Shown here: positions 49,994-59,964 of the stretch, piece after piece
Layout: every line of letters starts with the position of its first letter
Position numbering within the stretch: the stretch's first letter is position 1
Assembly (NCBI RefSeq): GCF_009720775.1
Contig: NZ_WNKW01000001.1
Location: forward strand, 682,001 to 746,000
Length of the DNA: 64,000 nt
From: Pseudoduganella danionis
GTDB lineage: Bacteria > Pseudomonadota > Gammaproteobacteria > Burkholderiales > Burkholderiaceae_D
Direction of reading: 5' to 3'
Translations under genes and position numbers: made by a program
The notes under the pieces: generated by a model
Seen by the model: the letters and a program-made list of their open reading frames with translations, nothing else
What the model was told of the DNA's origin: nothing
The model's database searches: none

Positions 49994-50956
49994 ATGACTG
50001 ATTCCCGTTCCGACCGTTTTGTCCGTTCCCATCTGAAGACCCGCCATCTGGTGCTGCTGGTCGAACTGGGGCGGCACGGTTCCATCGCCCATGCGGCGCA
50101 AGCAGCCAATCTGACCCAGCCCGGCGCGTCCAAACTACTGGGTGAGCTGGAACATGCGCTCGGCGTTCAACTATTTGAACGTTTGTCGCGCGGCGTCGCC
50201 CCTACGTGGTATGGCAAGGTGCTGATCCGGCGCGCCGGTGCAGCGCTGGCGGAAATGGATGCGGCCCATCAGGAGGTGATGGAATTGCTGTCCGGCCTGC
50301 GCGGCCGCGTGGGCGTGGGCACCGTGCTGGCGCCGGCAACGGGGCTGGTGCCGCAGGCGATTACGCTGCTCAAGTCGCGCCATGCGCGCGTGCATGTGGC
50401 AGTCAGCATGTCGACCAGCAAAGCGCTGGTAGAGCGCCTGCGTGGCGGCGAACTCGATCTGGTGATAGGCCGCATACTCGATACGGCAGCTGCCGACGAA
50501 CTCAATTTCGAACCACTCACGGATGAGCCGCACCGGCTCATTGTGCGGGCCGGCCATCCGCTCACAGCGCGCGATGATCTGCAACTGGAAGACCTGATGT
50601 CGCAGTGCTGGATACTGCCGCCGGCAGGCAGCATTTTGCGCGACAGGCTGACGGCGCTCTTCCTTTCGCGCGGTCTGGAGCCGCCGGCGGAAACCGTGGA
50701 AACCCCTGATCTGCCCGTAGTTGCCAGCCTGCTGCTCAATAGCGATATGATCGTGGCGCTGCCGGAAGATGCCGTACAGCCTTATCTGGCGGCCGGTCTG
50801 ATGACGGCGCTGCCCTTCGATCTCGGTGTCAGCATGGATTCCTTCGGTATTGTGACGCGCAAGCGACACCAGCTCTCACCGGGCGCCGACGCCATGCTGC
50901 AGGCGCTGCGCGATGCCGCCGCCAGCATGTATCCGCACTACCGCAGGCCGGACTGA
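49994..50956 (+). CDS. LysR-family regulator, GbpR-like
   Basis: A 320-residue LysR-type regulator. The winged HTH is at residues ~13-75 (SIAHAAQAANLTQPGASKLLGELE) and the effector domain at ~95-310. The N-terminus with KTRHLVLLVELGRHGSIAHAA resembles GbpR-type regulators of sugar-binding-protein operons. It probably controls the divergent dgoD-GH35-araFGH operon in response to galactose or a derivative; the 11-mer sites at 48904 and 48984 are candidate binding sites. The effector is inferred from context. Confidence 0.87.
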   Translation: MTDSRSDRFVRSHLKTRHLVLLVELGRHGSIAHAAQAANLTQPGASKLLGELEHALGVQLFERLSRGVAPTWYGKVLIRRAGAALAEMDAAHQEVMELLSGLRGRVGVGTVLAPATGLVPQAITLLKSRHARVHVAVSMSTSKALVERLRGGELDLVIGRILDTAAADELNFEPLTDEPHRLIVRAGHPLTARDDLQLEDLMSQCWILPPAGSILRDRLTALFLSRGLEPPAETVETPDLPVVASLLLNSDMIVALPEDAVQPYLAAGLMTALPFDLGVSMDSFGIVTRKRHQLSPGADAMLQALRDAAASMYPHYRRPD

Positions 50957-51029
50957 GTGCGAGCTATACCTGTCTGCGTCTGATATACGATCTTGATATG
51001 CCGCGCACGCAATAAGGAATTGGAACTGC

Positions 51030-51077
51030 GTGGAGCGTTTCGCTAGCATCCAGTTATTCGTCCGAGTCGCTCAATAG
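51030..51077 (+). pseudogene. N-terminal remnant of a LysR-type regulator gene
   Basis: GTG followed by codons for ERFASIQLFVRVAQ and a TAG. This 15-residue frame matches the usual beginning of one LysR subgroup (MxRFxxMQxFVRVxE). AAGGA lies a short distance upstream. The frame ends 35 bp before the second TonB receptor gene, so the rest of the regulator gene seems to have been lost. Confidence 0.5.
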
Positions 51078-51111
51078 AGACGGAACATAATTACAAACAC
51101 TGGAGATGCTA

Positions 51112-53700
51112 ATGAAGCATAAAAAAATCAGCTGGCTGATAGCCACGCTATTCACGTCCCCGCTGCTGGCGCAACAGGCGCTGGCGCAGGAAGCCAGCAG
51201 CACCGTCTCCACCGAGACGCAACAGGTGAACGTTACCGGCATCCGTGCTTCGGTACGCAATGCGCTGGCCATCAAGGAAGCTTCCAACAGCATCGTTGAA
51301 GTCATATCGTCGGAAGATATCGGCAAACTGCCGGACACCACGATTGCCGAATCGCTGGCGCGTTTGCCCGGCATGTCGTCCGGCCTCGATCGCGGCAACG
51401 CCAGCCAGATCGTGGCGCGGGGCATGGGCCCGCGCTTCATCGGCGCGACGCTGAATGGCCGCGAGCTGGCCTCGTCGGAACCTAACCGCGCGGTGCGCTT
51501 CGAGCAGTTCCCGTCCGAATCGCTGAGTGGTGCCACCATCTACAAGACCCAGTCGGCCGAAGTAGTGGAGGGCGGCATCGCCACCACCATCGATCTGCAG
51601 ACGGTCAGCCCGCTCAAATACAGCGGCCGTCAGGCCTCGCTCAAAGCCGACGCGCTGTACTACGAAATCGGCCGCGACGTGCCCGGTGCCAGCAAGACGG
51701 CGCCGCGTCTGGGCGGCATCTACATCGACCAGTTCGATGATCGCAAGCTGGGCGTCGCACTGGCCTTCAGTTATCAGGACCAGCCTTCCGTGCAGAAGAA
51801 CGTCAAGCACTGGGGCTTTAACGAAGACCACTCGGGCGATCTGAATGGCGACGGCAAGGTCGACAAGACGCCTTGGGGCTGGGGCGATTCGATCAAGCGC
51901 GGCAAGGATAAACGCAGCAGCGTGCTGGGCAAGGTGGAATGGAAGCCGAGCAGCGATGCCATCATCACGGGCGACGCCTACTATGCGCAAGCCAAGATCC
52001 GCGAGCCGGGTCTGGAACACTGGAGCGGCGACGTCGGTAACTGGGACGGCTGGCAGAAGTCCGCTTACAGCAATCTGGATATCCGTAACGGCTATGTGGT
52101 GGGTGCGACGGTGACGGGTGTAGGCCTGACCACCAACGACACGCTGTGGACGCAGGATATGGATACCTTTGCAACCGGTGTGAATGGCAAGTTCAACGTG
52201 GGCGACTGGAAGCTGGAAGCTGATCTGTCGACTTCGCGCGCTGGCCGCGACAGCGCATGGTATGACCTGCGCCAGTCGTCGCGTAACGGCGCCACGGTCA
52301 GCTACGCCTTCAGCGGCAATGAGAAGCCATCGTTCTCGTTCGGCCAGGATACGGGCAACCCCGCCAACTTCTGGCCAGCCACACTGTATGTGGATACCGA
52401 CGGCCACCTGCGCGACAGCCTCGATGCGCTGCACCTGAACGCCTCGCGCGGCGTGGAGTGGGGCCCGGTCAGCCGCCTGAAACTGGGTGCACGCGTGACC
52501 GACCGCCAGAAGGACTACCATCAGACCACGTGGAATATGCAGCCGGTTAGCGCAATTGCCGATTCCGAATACGAGTCCGTCAAGGTCGATGGCCTGTCGG
52601 CGCCGTATCTGGCGCTTAAGGATTTCATGGGCAGTACGCTGAAAGCATTTGGTGCCAAGGCCTATGATCCGGCTGGCCGCACCCAGACCCAGAACGACCT
52701 GCTGTCTGGCTGGAAGGTGAAGGAGCGCAGTTCCTCGCTGTATGCGCAAGGTGAACTGGATGGCACGCTGGGTGGCCTGAGCTACCGTGGTAATGCCGGC
52801 CTGCGTGTAGTGCACACCACCCAGACGGGTGAAGGCATGCAGACGCTGAATGGAGCCGCTCCGACGCCGGTTTCGGAAAGCGCCAGCTACACGGAAGTGC
52901 TGCCTAGCCTGAATCTGATTTTCAATCTGGACGAGAAACAGGAACGTCAACTGCGCTTTAGCGTGGCGCGTGCCATGTCGCGTGCCCCGCTGGACGAGAT
53001 GCGCGCCTCGCGTACCATCTACATCGATCCGAATCCAACCATGCCGCTGACGGGTAGCGCCGGCAATCCGGGCCTGAAGCCCATGATGGCCAACCAGCTC
53101 GATCTGGCTTACCAGTGGTATTTCGGTAAAGGTTCGCTGCTGTCGGCTGGCGCTTTCTACAAAAAAGTTACGCGCTACATCGGCATCACCAGCGACACCA
53201 CCACCATCGATGGCCGCAAGGCGGTCATCACCCGTTCCGTGAATGGAGAGGGCGGCAATGTGGATGGCGTGGAACTGGTGTACCAGCACTCGTTTGATAA
53301 TGGCTTCGGCATCTTCAGCAACTATGCCTACACCCATAGCGACATCAAGGAGAGCTTCCCGGCCAATAATCCCTTCCCTATCGAAGGCCTGATGAAGCAC
53401 AACGCCGGTGTCACCCTGTGGTACGAGCGTGATGGCTTCGAAGCCCGTACCTCGGTCAACTACCACAGCAAGTTTGTGCGTAACCCGACCTGGGCGGCCG
53501 GCCAGTTGATCGAAAACGGTGCCGAAACCTATGTCACCCTGAATCTGGCCAAGCAGCTGACCAAGGAACTGCAACTGCGCTTTGGTATCGACAACCTGAC
53601 CAACCAGAAGGTGGTGTACACCAGTGCCAACGTGCCGCAGCAGCAGGAAGTGACGGAATTCGGCCGTCGCTACAACCTCGGTCTGTCCTACAAGTTCTAA
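51112..53700 (+). CDS. TonB-dependent receptor 2, carbohydrate type
   Basis: An 862-residue outer-membrane receptor. The ATG at 51112 with GGAG 6 bp upstream is chosen over the ATG at 51106. It has a signal peptide (LIATLFTSPLLAQQALAQ), a plug starting near VNVTGIRASVRNALAIK, SSEDIGKLPDTTIAESLARLPG, the barrel and a terminal LSYKF. It is of the same Xanthomonas/Caulobacter type as the starch-locus receptor but clearly diverged. It lies next to the galactose genes, so galactan- or arabinogalactan-derived oligosaccharides are the likely cargo. No copy of the HexR-like palindrome was found upstream, in keeping with separate control. Confidence 0.92.
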   Translation: MKHKKISWLIATLFTSPLLAQQALAQEASSTVSTETQQVNVTGIRASVRNALAIKEASNSIVEVISSEDIGKLPDTTIAESLARLPGMSSGLDRGNASQIVARGMGPRFIGATLNGRELASSEPNRAVRFEQFPSESLSGATIYKTQSAEVVEGGIATTIDLQTVSPLKYSGRQASLKADALYYEIGRDVPGASKTAPRLGGIYIDQFDDRKLGVALAFSYQDQPSVQKNVKHWGFNEDHSGDLNGDGKVDKTPWGWGDSIKRGKDKRSSVLGKVEWKPSSDAIITGDAYYAQAKIREPGLEHWSGDVGNWDGWQKSAYSNLDIRNGYVVGATVTGVGLTTNDTLWTQDMDTFATGVNGKFNVGDWKLEADLSTSRAGRDSAWYDLRQSSRNGATVSYAFSGNEKPSFSFGQDTGNPANFWPATLYVDTDGHLRDSLDALHLNASRGVEWGPVSRLKLGARVTDRQKDYHQTTWNMQPVSAIADSEYESVKVDGLSAPYLALKDFMGSTLKAFGAKAYDPAGRTQTQNDLLSGWKVKERSSSLYAQGELDGTLGGLSYRGNAGLRVVHTTQTGEGMQTLNGAAPTPVSESASYTEVLPSLNLIFNLDEKQERQLRFSVARAMSRAPLDEMRASRTIYIDPNPTMPLTGSAGNPGLKPMMANQLDLAYQWYFGKGSLLSAGAFYKKVTRYIGITSDTTTIDGRKAVITRSVNGEGGNVDGVELVYQHSFDNGFGIFSNYAYTHSDIKESFPANNPFPIEGLMKHNAGVTLWYERDGFEARTSVNYHSKFVRNPTWAAGQLIENGAETYVTLNLAKQLTKELQLRFGIDNLTNQKVVYTSANVPQQQEVTEFGRRYNLGLSYKF

Positions 53701-53722
53701 TCCCGTAGTCGTGTGTTCGGTT

Positions 53723-53760
53723 GGCGGGGTGGCGCTGCTAGCGCCACCCCGCCTTTTTTT
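53723..53760 (+). terminator. Strong intrinsic terminator of TonB receptor 2
   Basis: Perfect 14-bp GC-rich arms (53723-53736 and 53740-53753) with a 3-nt loop, followed by seven T residues. Confidence 0.9.
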
Positions 53761-53903
53761 ATAGGCCGGATCAAGTTTGTTTTGCTGTCAACGCAGATAT
53801 CAACGTTGATCGTGGGGAATAATTTGTGACATTGCCCCCTGAATCTGCCGCTGCGGTGTGTGTGCCTGTTGACGGCGCACGGCGCGCTCCCTATAGTGAT
53901 GGG

Positions 53904-54146
53904 ATGATTCCAGATTTCCAAGAACTCTCCGATAAAATCGACCAGTTGGCCGAACTGACCCACGCTCTGCGCCGCGAAAATGCCCAGCTACGGCAGGCTA
54001 ATTCGGCACTGGTGGTGGAAAACATGGGCTACCAGCGCAAGCTGGGAGAAGCGTCCGCGCGTGTGGCCGCCCTGCTGGAGCAGATTCCTGCACTCGAGGA
54101 GGAGATCGCCCCCGAGGAACTGCCTGTCAGTGAGGAAGCACAATGA
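53904..54146 (+). CDS. ZapB-like coiled-coil cell-division protein
   Basis: An 80-residue, almost fully helical protein (LSDKIDQLAELTHALRRENA, LRQANSALVVENMGYQRKL) with heptad repeats and an acidic tail. It is the small coiled-coil protein typically encoded directly before zapA in Betaproteobacteria (TIGR02449-type). I choose the ATG at 53904, as the longer frame from 53826 adds a region unlike the family. It overlaps zapA by 4 bp, suggesting a joint role at the FtsZ ring. Confidence 0.82.
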   Translation: MIPDFQELSDKIDQLAELTHALRRENAQLRQANSALVVENMGYQRKLGEASARVAALLEQIPALEEEIAPEELPVSEEAQ

Positions 54147-54454
54147 GTACTGTCGATGTGACCATCATGGGCGCACCGTATCGCCTCGTCTGCAAGGAGG
54201 GCGAAGAACGCGCGCTGCGCGAAGCGGCCGCCTTCCTCGACAAGAAAATGACGGCCATCCGTGATGCCGGCAGGATCAAGGGTAATGACCGTATCGCCGT
54301 GATGGCGGCACTGGGCGTGGCGGCGGAGTTCCTGTCGGCCCGTTCGCCGGCCGGACCGTTGTCGGATATGTCACTGCTGGATATGCAGACCAAGATGAGC
54401 GCCATGCATCAGGTACTTGATGGCGCTCTAACGCCGCAAGAAACCCTGTTTTAA
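54143..54454 (+). CDS. zapA: Cell division protein ZapA
   Basis: A 103-residue ZapA. The N-terminal beta-hairpin domain (VDVTIMGAPYRLVCKEGEE) is followed by LREAAAFLDKKM and a long helix for tetramerisation. It cross-links FtsZ protofilaments in the cytoplasm. It overlaps the upstream ZapB-like gene by 4 bp. A 6S RNA gene follows, the arrangement seen in most Proteobacteria. Confidence 0.93.
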   Translation: MSTVDVTIMGAPYRLVCKEGEERALREAAAFLDKKMTAIRDAGRIKGNDRIAVMAALGVAAEFLSARSPAGPLSDMSLLDMQTKMSAMHQVLDGALTPQETLF

Positions 54455-54504
54455 TTCCGGTTTTTTCTTCCTTTGCGGCGCACAAAGGAGTAAACTGCGT
54501 TCTA

Positions 54505-54690
54505 CCCTGCGGTGTTCGCGATTGCCATATAGTCCTTGAACCATTTATGTGCACCGGTTGCGGAATTTTGTTTGATGGGCGTGAGCGTCGCTAGTCCGAT
54601 GAACCCGAAATTGAACTAACTGTGACCACCTTGAACCATTCGGTTCGGGATGCCGGCAAAGACGGCACAGGCGGGGCCGAATACCTTGAA
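54505..54690 (+). ncRNA. ssrS: 6S RNA
   Basis: The gap between zapA and the EVE-domain gene has the usual 6S RNA location. A closing stem forms from GGTGTTCG (54511-54518) with CGAATACC (54678-54685). The 3' half has CCTTGAACC and GGTTCGGG, the same hairpin as E. coli 6S RNA, and the total size of about 180 nt fits. 6S RNA mimics an open promoter and sequesters sigma-70 RNA polymerase in stationary phase. End points are approximate. Confidence 0.85.
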
Positions 54691-54727
54691 GCGGTTGCTT
54701 GCATGAGAATGCGCAGCCGCTTTTTTT
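54689..54727 (+). terminator. Intrinsic terminator of the 6S RNA gene
   Basis: AAGCGGTTGC (54689-54698) pairs with GCAGCCGCTT (54713-54722) with one G-U pair, followed by a T-tract to 54727. It ends shortly before the ribosome site of the next gene. Confidence 0.8.
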
Positions 54728-54743
54728 CGTCTGGAGCAAAGCA

Positions 54744-55211
54744 ATGCAATACTGGTTGATGAAGTCCGAGCCTGATGAAGTGAGCATCGACGATGTGATG
54801 GCATCGCCCAACCGCACCACGGCGTGGTTCGGGGTGCGCAACTATCAGGCGCGTAATTTCATGCGCGATGCCATGCGCGACGGCGATGGCGTGCTGTTCT
54901 ACCACTCGAGTTGCGCGCAGCCGGGTATTGCTGGTCTGGCGCGCATCGTCGGCCAGCCCTATCCCGATGCTAGCCAGTTCGATCCCGCCAGCCATTATTT
55001 CGACCCTAAAGCCACGCCCGAACAGCCGCGCTGGATTTCCATCGACGTGCAGGGCACGCACAAGACGCGGCTGTTGCCGCTGGCCGAGCTGCGCAGCATC
55101 CCCGAGCTGGCCGACATGGTGCTGCTGCAGAAGGGCAGCCGCCTGTCGATCACGCCCGTGACGCCGGACCAGTGGCGCTACATCGAGGCACTGCTGACAG
55201 GCGCTGCATGA
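54744..55211 (+). CDS. EVE-domain protein
   Basis: A 155-residue EVE (PUA-like) domain protein: QYWLMKSEPDEVSIDD, TAWFGVRNYQARNFMRD, DGVLFYHSSC, GLARIVG. EVE domains bind modified bases in nucleic acids. The gene is common next to 6S RNA in Betaproteobacteria. The ATG at 54744 has a GGAG site and gives the standard N-terminus. It overlaps the next gene by 4 bp. The ligand is not known for this subfamily. Confidence 0.92.
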   Translation: MQYWLMKSEPDEVSIDDVMASPNRTTAWFGVRNYQARNFMRDAMRDGDGVLFYHSSCAQPGIAGLARIVGQPYPDASQFDPASHYFDPKATPEQPRWISIDVQGTHKTRLLPLAELRSIPELADMVLLQKGSRLSITPVTPDQWRYIEALLTGAA

Positions 55212-56035
55212 GCGCGGGCCTGATCCTGCTGCTGTTGCTGATGGGGGCATTCGGCGGTTTTGCGGCCGGCATGCTGGGCATAGGCGGCGGCATGATACTC
55301 GTGCCTTTCATTACCATGATCTTTACGGCGCAGGGCTTTGCGCCGCACGCCATCATCCACATGGCCGTAGCCACTTCGCTGGGCGTGATCATGTTTACTT
55401 CCATCTCCTCGGTGCGCGCCCATCACCAGCATGGTGCCGTGCTGTGGTCCGTGGCGGCGCTGCTGGCGCCGGGCATATTGCTCGGTGCATGGTGCGGCCC
55501 TTGGATCGCCAAGCAACTCAGTTCGGCAGGGCAGGCCTTGCTGTTCGCCGTATTTCTGACTATCTCTGCGACCCAGATCCTGTTCGGCAAGAAGGCCGCT
55601 GCGTCCGCGCCGCAGAACGGCGCAGCGGCGGCCCATCTGCCGGGCCGCAGCGCCATGTTCGGCACCGGTATGCTGATCGGCGTGATTTCGGGGCTGGTGG
55701 GGGCGGGCGGCGGTTTTCTGTCCGTGCCTTTCCTGATGCGGCGCGGAGTGCGCATCCAAAACGCGGTAGCGACCAGCGCTGCGCTGGGCTTTCCTATCGC
55801 GCTATCGGGCACGCTGTCGAATATCTATTACGGCTGGCAGGTAGCTGATCTGCCGCCGTATGCGCTGGGCTTTGTGTATCTGCCGGCACTGGCCGTGATG
55901 GCGCTGGCCAGCGTGAGCATGGCGCCGTTTGGTGCGCGCGCGGCGCATCGTCTGCCGGTACAGACGCTGAAGAAAATATTCGCCGTGATGCTCTACTGTC
56001 TGGCAGCGTACATGCTGTACAAGGCGCTCAACTAG
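55208..56035 (+). CDS. TauE/SafE-family permease
   Basis: A 275-residue protein with about eight membrane helices. Two repeats share the pattern GxGGGMILVPF (near residue 26) and GAGGGFLSVPF (near 167), typical of the TauE/SafE (DUF81) family of putative sulfite/organosulfonate or anion exporters. It overlaps the EVE gene by 4 bp (ATGA) and is thus translationally coupled. The transported anion cannot be determined. Confidence 0.9.
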   Translation: MSAGLILLLLLMGAFGGFAAGMLGIGGGMILVPFITMIFTAQGFAPHAIIHMAVATSLGVIMFTSISSVRAHHQHGAVLWSVAALLAPGILLGAWCGPWIAKQLSSAGQALLFAVFLTISATQILFGKKAAASAPQNGAAAAHLPGRSAMFGTGMLIGVISGLVGAGGGFLSVPFLMRRGVRIQNAVATSAALGFPIALSGTLSNIYYGWQVADLPPYALGFVYLPALAVMALASVSMAPFGARAAHRLPVQTLKKIFAVMLYCLAAYMLYKALN

Positions 56036-56087
56036 ATTGTGTCGCAGCAGTTGGCAAGCGGCGGTGCGCTGCCTGCCCGGTCTTGCG

Positions 56088-56939
56088 CTAGCGCTGCAGC
56101 GGCGGACGGCCTTGCTGGCGTACGGTGTAGGCCCAGACCAGCATGGCGATGGCGCCAGCGATCATCGGCAGCGACAGCACCTGACCCGACGTGATGGGCA
56201 GGCCCAGTACCGTGGTTTCCCAGTCCGGTGTGCGGAAGTATTCCGTGCCAAACCGCGCGCAGCCATATAACAGCGTGTAGAACGCGCCCACGGCCAGACG
56301 CGGACGCTGCTTGCGTGCATATAGCCACAGCATCACGAACACCAGCAGGCCATCGATCAGCATCTGGTACAGCGGCGATGGATGGCGCAGGCCTTGCAGG
56401 AACACGGGATTCGGCGCCAGCGGGTAGGCATTGTCCGGCCACAGCATGGCCCAAGGCAGCGACGCATCGCTGACCACGCGGCCCGGCAGTTCGGCATTGA
56501 TGAAGTTACCGAGGCGGCCAGCGGCATAGCCGAGCGGCACCAGCGGGGCGATGAAGTCGTACACATCGAGCAGGTTGCGGCCGGCCTTGCGCGCCCATAC
56601 GGCCATGGCGATCAGCACGCCGAGGAAGCCGCCGTGGAAGGACATGCCGCCGCGCCAGACCTTGAAGATTTCCAGCGGGTTGGCGAAGTATTCGAGCGGA
56701 TGGTAGAACAGCACTTCGCCCAGGCGCCCGCCGATCACCACCCCCAGCATGCCGTAGAACAGCATGTCGTCCAGATCTTCCTTGCTCCAGCGCTGTGCTG
56801 CGATGTGGGGCTGGCGGATGCGCACGCGACCCAGTGCCACGAACAGGGCAAAGGCCAGCACATACATCAGTCCATACCAGTGTATCGATACGGGCCCAAG
56901 GTGCAGGGCAATGGGATCGGGCATAGGGTGTATCAGCAT
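56088..56939 (-). CDS. lgt: Prolipoprotein diacylglyceryl transferase
   Basis: A 283-residue inner-membrane enzyme with seven helices. It transfers diacylglycerol from phosphatidylglycerol to the lipobox Cys of prolipoproteins. The essential HGG motif is present in MSFHGGFLG, and the Lgt signature region [14 protein letters not shown] is near residue 141. The ATG at 56939 has AAGAG upstream; an internal Met at residue 6 is an alternative. Its start overlaps the end of the LysR gene by 7 bp. Confidence 0.96.
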   Translation of the reverse strand: MLIHPMPDPIALHLGPVSIHWYGLMYVLAFALFVALGRVRIRQPHIAAQRWSKEDLDDMLFYGMLGVVIGGRLGEVLFYHPLEYFANPLEIFKVWRGGMSFHGGFLGVLIAMAVWARKAGRNLLDVYDFIAPLVPLGYAAGRLGNFINAELPGRVVSDASLPWAMLWPDNAYPLAPNPVFLQGLRHPSPLYQMLIDGLLVFVMLWLYARKQRPRLAVGAFYTLLYGCARFGTEYFRTPDWETTVLGLPITSGQVLSLPMIAGAIAMLVWAYTVRQQGRPPLQR

Positions 56940-57850
56940 AAAGTGCTCTTTCTCAGTAAATCCAAAAATCCGTGCAGTACCGGCGAGGCGTTATCGCGCC
57001 GCCATGCCAGCCCGGTTTCTACCAGCGGCGTGGCTTCCGCCAGCGCCCGGTATTCTACTCCGGGCCGCATCAGGTTGGAGACCGACTGCGGCACCAGTGC
57101 CATGCCCATGCCGGCCGAGACCAGACTGACGATGGTCTGCATCTGTATGGCCTGCTGGCCGATCTGTGGTGTCAGCCCGGCGCTGCGGAACACGGACAGG
57201 ATGGCGTCGTACAGGGCCGGCGATATGGCGCGCGGGAAGATAATCAGGGGCAGCGGCGGCAGGCTGGCCAGCGTCAGCTTGCCCTTGCGTTTTACGCCCG
57301 GCAGGTCGGCCGGCAGGGCCAGCACCAGCGGCTCGCTGAGCACGGGCAGATAATCAAGTTCCTGTTTCGCCTTGTCGGGCAGGGGCGGAATCAGCAGGCC
57401 GGCATCGATGCGGCCCTGTAGCAGATCGTCCAGTTGCAGGTCGGAGGTGGCTTCCTGCAGCGTGAGCTGTACCTGCGGATAGGCCGCGCGGTAAGCGCGC
57501 AGGAAGGGTGGCAGCACGCTGTAGTCGGCCGACGAGACAAAGGCCAGTGTCAGGCTGCCCACTTCCCCTGCGGCAGCGCGCTGTACCAGTTGCGGCAGTT
57601 CCTGCACCTGTGCCAGCAGGCGGCGCGCAGCGGGCAGCAGGGCCAGTCCCGCCGGGGTGAGCGCGACGCCGCGCCGGTTGCGCTCGAACAGCGGCGCGCC
57701 GAGCTGCTGTTCGAGCGCCTGTATGGTCTGCGACAGCGGCGGCTGGGTCATGTGCAGGCGCAGCGCCGCCTTGCCGAAGTGGAGTTCTTCCGCCACGGTG
57801 ACGAAGTAGCGCAGCGGCCGTAGTTCGATGTTGCGCAGGTCGGTAGTCAT
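56933..57850 (-). CDS. LysR-family transcriptional regulator
   Basis: A 305-residue LysR regulator with winged HTH ([29 protein letters not shown]) in the first 65 residues and a periplasmic-binding-protein-like effector domain. It is of the BenM/CatR/AlsR-like subgroup by its N-terminus ([22 protein letters not shown]). It is divergent from ilvD across 196 bp, which suggests control of ilvD, and its end overlaps lgt. The effector is unknown. Confidence 0.9.
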   Translation of the reverse strand: MTTDLRNIELRPLRYFVTVAEELHFGKAALRLHMTQPPLSQTIQALEQQLGAPLFERNRRGVALTPAGLALLPAARRLLAQVQELPQLVQRAAAGEVGSLTLAFVSSADYSVLPPFLRAYRAAYPQVQLTLQEATSDLQLDDLLQGRIDAGLLIPPLPDKAKQELDYLPVLSEPLVLALPADLPGVKRKGKLTLASLPPLPLIIFPRAISPALYDAILSVFRSAGLTPQIGQQAIQMQTIVSLVSAGMGMALVPQSVSNLMRPGVEYRALAEATPLVETGLAWRRDNASPVLHGFLDLLRKSTLC

Positions 57851-57958
57851 GGCGGGAACTGGAGGGTTGATGTTCTGTGATATTTTATACGACTCACAGG
57901 TGCAGAAATCATATATTTGACACTAGAGCAGGGGCAAGGCAAGCTGTCAGGCTAGAAC

Positions 57959-57985
57959 AGCTTATTTAGCTTAGATAGCTTACGC
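57959..57985. repeat. Three tandem 9-bp AGCTTA repeats upstream of ilvD
   Basis: AGCTTATTT, AGCTTAGAT and AGCTTACGC follow one another without gaps, 60 bp before ilvD. The 9-bp period places equal bases nearly on one helix face. They may be regulator contact sites in the LysR/ilvD divergent promoter. Confidence 0.5.
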
Positions 57986-58046
57986 TAAGGCGCTTAAAGC
58001 GGCCTTATCGTCCAAGCACCATACGTTGCACTACCGGAGAGACATC

Positions 58047-59909
58047 ATGCCGCAATACCGTTCCCGCACTACCACCCACGGCCGCAACATGGCCGGCGCC
58101 CGCGCCCTGTGGCGCGCCACAGGCATGAAGGATGGCGATTTCGATAAACCTATCGTTGCCGTGGTCAATTCCTTCACCCAGTTCGTGCCGGGCCACGTGC
58201 ACCTGAAGGATCTGGGGCAGCTGGTCGCGCGCGAGATTGAAAAAGCCGGCGGCGTGGCCAAGGAATTCAACACCATCGCCGTGGATGACGGTATCGCCAT
58301 GGGCCACGGTGGCATGCTGTACTCGCTGCCATCGCGCGACCTGATTGCCGATTCGGTGGAATACATGGTCAACGCCCACTGCGCCGATGCCATGGTGTGC
58401 ATCTCCAACTGCGACAAGATCACGCCCGGCATGCTGATGGCCGCCATGCGTCTGAACATTCCGGTGGTGTTCGTGTCGGGCGGCCCGATGGAAGCGGGCA
58501 AGGTGCTGAAAGTGGTGGACGGTTCGAAGAAGGTCATCAAGCTCGATCTGGTCGATGCCATGATCAAGGCCGGCGACCAGACCGTGAGCGATGCTGATGT
58601 AGCGGAAATCGAACGTTCGGCCTGCCCGACCTGTGGTTCCTGCTCCGGCATGTTCACGGCGAACTCGATGAACTGCCTGACCGAAGCGCTGGGCCTGTCC
58701 CTGCCTGGTAACGGCACCATCGTCGCTACCCACGCCGACCGCGAACAGTTGTTCCTGCGCGCTGGCCGTCTGATCGTGGAACTGGCCAAGCGCCACTACG
58801 AGCAGGATGATTACTCCGTGCTGCCACGCTCGATTGCTACCAAGGCCGCGTTCGAAAACGCCATGGCGCTGGACGTCTCCATGGGCGGTTCCACCAACAC
58901 CGTGCTGCACCTGCTGGCAGCAGCGCACGAAGCCGGCGTGGCCTTCGACATGGCCGATATCGACCGCATCTCGCGCAAAGTACCTTGCCTGTGCAAGGTG
59001 GCGCCGATGACGGATAAATTCCACATCGAAGACGTGCACCGCGCGGGCGGCATCGTGGCGATTCTGGGCGAACTGGCACGTGCCGGTCTGCTCGACACTT
59101 CGCTGCCGACCATCCACGCGCCGACGCTGGCCGAAGCGATTGCGCGCAACGATATCAAAGTGAGCGACGATGCGGCTGTGCAGCAGCTGTTCCGTGCCGC
59201 GCCGGGCGGCGTGCCGACCCAGGTGGCGTTCTCGCAAGCGGAGCGCTACGACGCGCTCGATTTAGATCGCAGCACCGGCTGCATCCGCGACAAGGCGCAC
59301 GCGTATTCGCAGGATGGCGGTCTGGCCGTCCTGTATGGCAATCTGGCCGTGAACGGCTGCATCGTCAAGACGGCCGGTGTGGATGAAAGCATCCTGAAAT
59401 TCAGCGGCAAGGCACGCGTGTTCGAAAGCCAGGACGCTGCCGTTGAAGGCATACTCGGCGATACCGTGCACGAAGGCGATGTCGTCATCATCCGCTACGA
59501 AGGCCCGAAAGGTGGTCCCGGCATGCAGGAAATGCTGTACCCGACTTCCTACATCAAATCCAAAGGTCTGGGCAAAGCCTGCGCACTGCTGACCGATGGC
59601 CGCTTCTCCGGTGGCTCTTCGGGTCTGGTGATCGGTCACGCATCGCCGGAAGCGGCCGAGGGTGGCGCCATCGGTCTGGTGGAAGAGGGCGATATGATCG
59701 ATATCGATATTCCAGCCCGTACCATCAGCCTGCGCATCAGCGATGCCGAACTGGCCGCGCGCCGTGTGGCCATGGACGCCCGTGGTGATGCTGCCTGGAA
59801 GCCGGTCGATCGCGAGCGCTATGTGTCGCAGGCGCTGCAGGCTTATGCTGCGCTGACCACCTCGGCTGATCGCGGCGCCGTGCGCGACCTGTCACAGATC
59901 AAGCGTTAA
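58047..59909 (+). CDS. ilvD: Dihydroxy-acid dehydratase
   Basis: A 620-residue enzyme of valine, isoleucine, leucine and pantothenate synthesis. It dehydrates 2,3-dihydroxy-3-methylvalerate and -isovalerate. The iron-sulfur-cluster Cys residues are visible in [11 protein letters not shown] (Cys122) and [11 protein letters not shown], and the C-terminal [15 protein letters not shown] is conserved. The ATG at 58047 follows GGAGAG. The length matches E. coli IlvD (616). It is followed by a strong terminator and is transcribed alone. Confidence 0.97.
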   Translation: MPQYRSRTTTHGRNMAGARALWRATGMKDGDFDKPIVAVVNSFTQFVPGHVHLKDLGQLVAREIEKAGGVAKEFNTIAVDDGIAMGHGGMLYSLPSRDLIADSVEYMVNAHCADAMVCISNCDKITPGMLMAAMRLNIPVVFVSGGPMEAGKVLKVVDGSKKVIKLDLVDAMIKAGDQTVSDADVAEIERSACPTCGSCSGMFTANSMNCLTEALGLSLPGNGTIVATHADREQLFLRAGRLIVELAKRHYEQDDYSVLPRSIATKAAFENAMALDVSMGGSTNTVLHLLAAAHEAGVAFDMADIDRISRKVPCLCKVAPMTDKFHIEDVHRAGGIVAILGELARAGLLDTSLPTIHAPTLAEAIARNDIKVSDDAAVQQLFRAAPGGVPTQVAFSQAERYDALDLDRSTGCIRDKAHAYSQDGGLAVLYGNLAVNGCIVKTAGVDESILKFSGKARVFESQDAAVEGILGDTVHEGDVVIIRYEGPKGGPGMQEMLYPTSYIKSKGLGKACALLTDGRFSGGSSGLVIGHASPEAAEGGAIGLVEEGDMIDIDIPARTISLRISDAELAARRVAMDARGDAAWKPVDRERYVSQALQAYAALTTSADRGAVRDLSQIKR

Positions 59910-59931
59910 TTCAGTCACGCTGAGAACGAGA

Positions 59932-59964
59932 ATCCCGCTCCCTGTGGAGCGGGATTATTTTTTT
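59932..59964. terminator. Terminator between ilvD and the Trp-rich protein gene
   Basis: ATCCCGCTCC-CTGT-GGAGCGGGAT is a perfect 10-bp stem followed by TATTTTTTTT. It ends ilvD and overlaps the last codons of the convergent small gene. Confidence 0.9.

Noticed and set aside
51148..53574. An 808-codon antisense frame over the second TonB receptor
   Set aside because: Same reason: the sense gene is unambiguous and the antisense translation lacks any domain or ribosome site.
57917..57945. TTGACA at 57917-57922 as the ilvD promoter
   Set aside because: No -10-like hexamer occurs 16-18 bp downstream, so a promoter there is unsupported.
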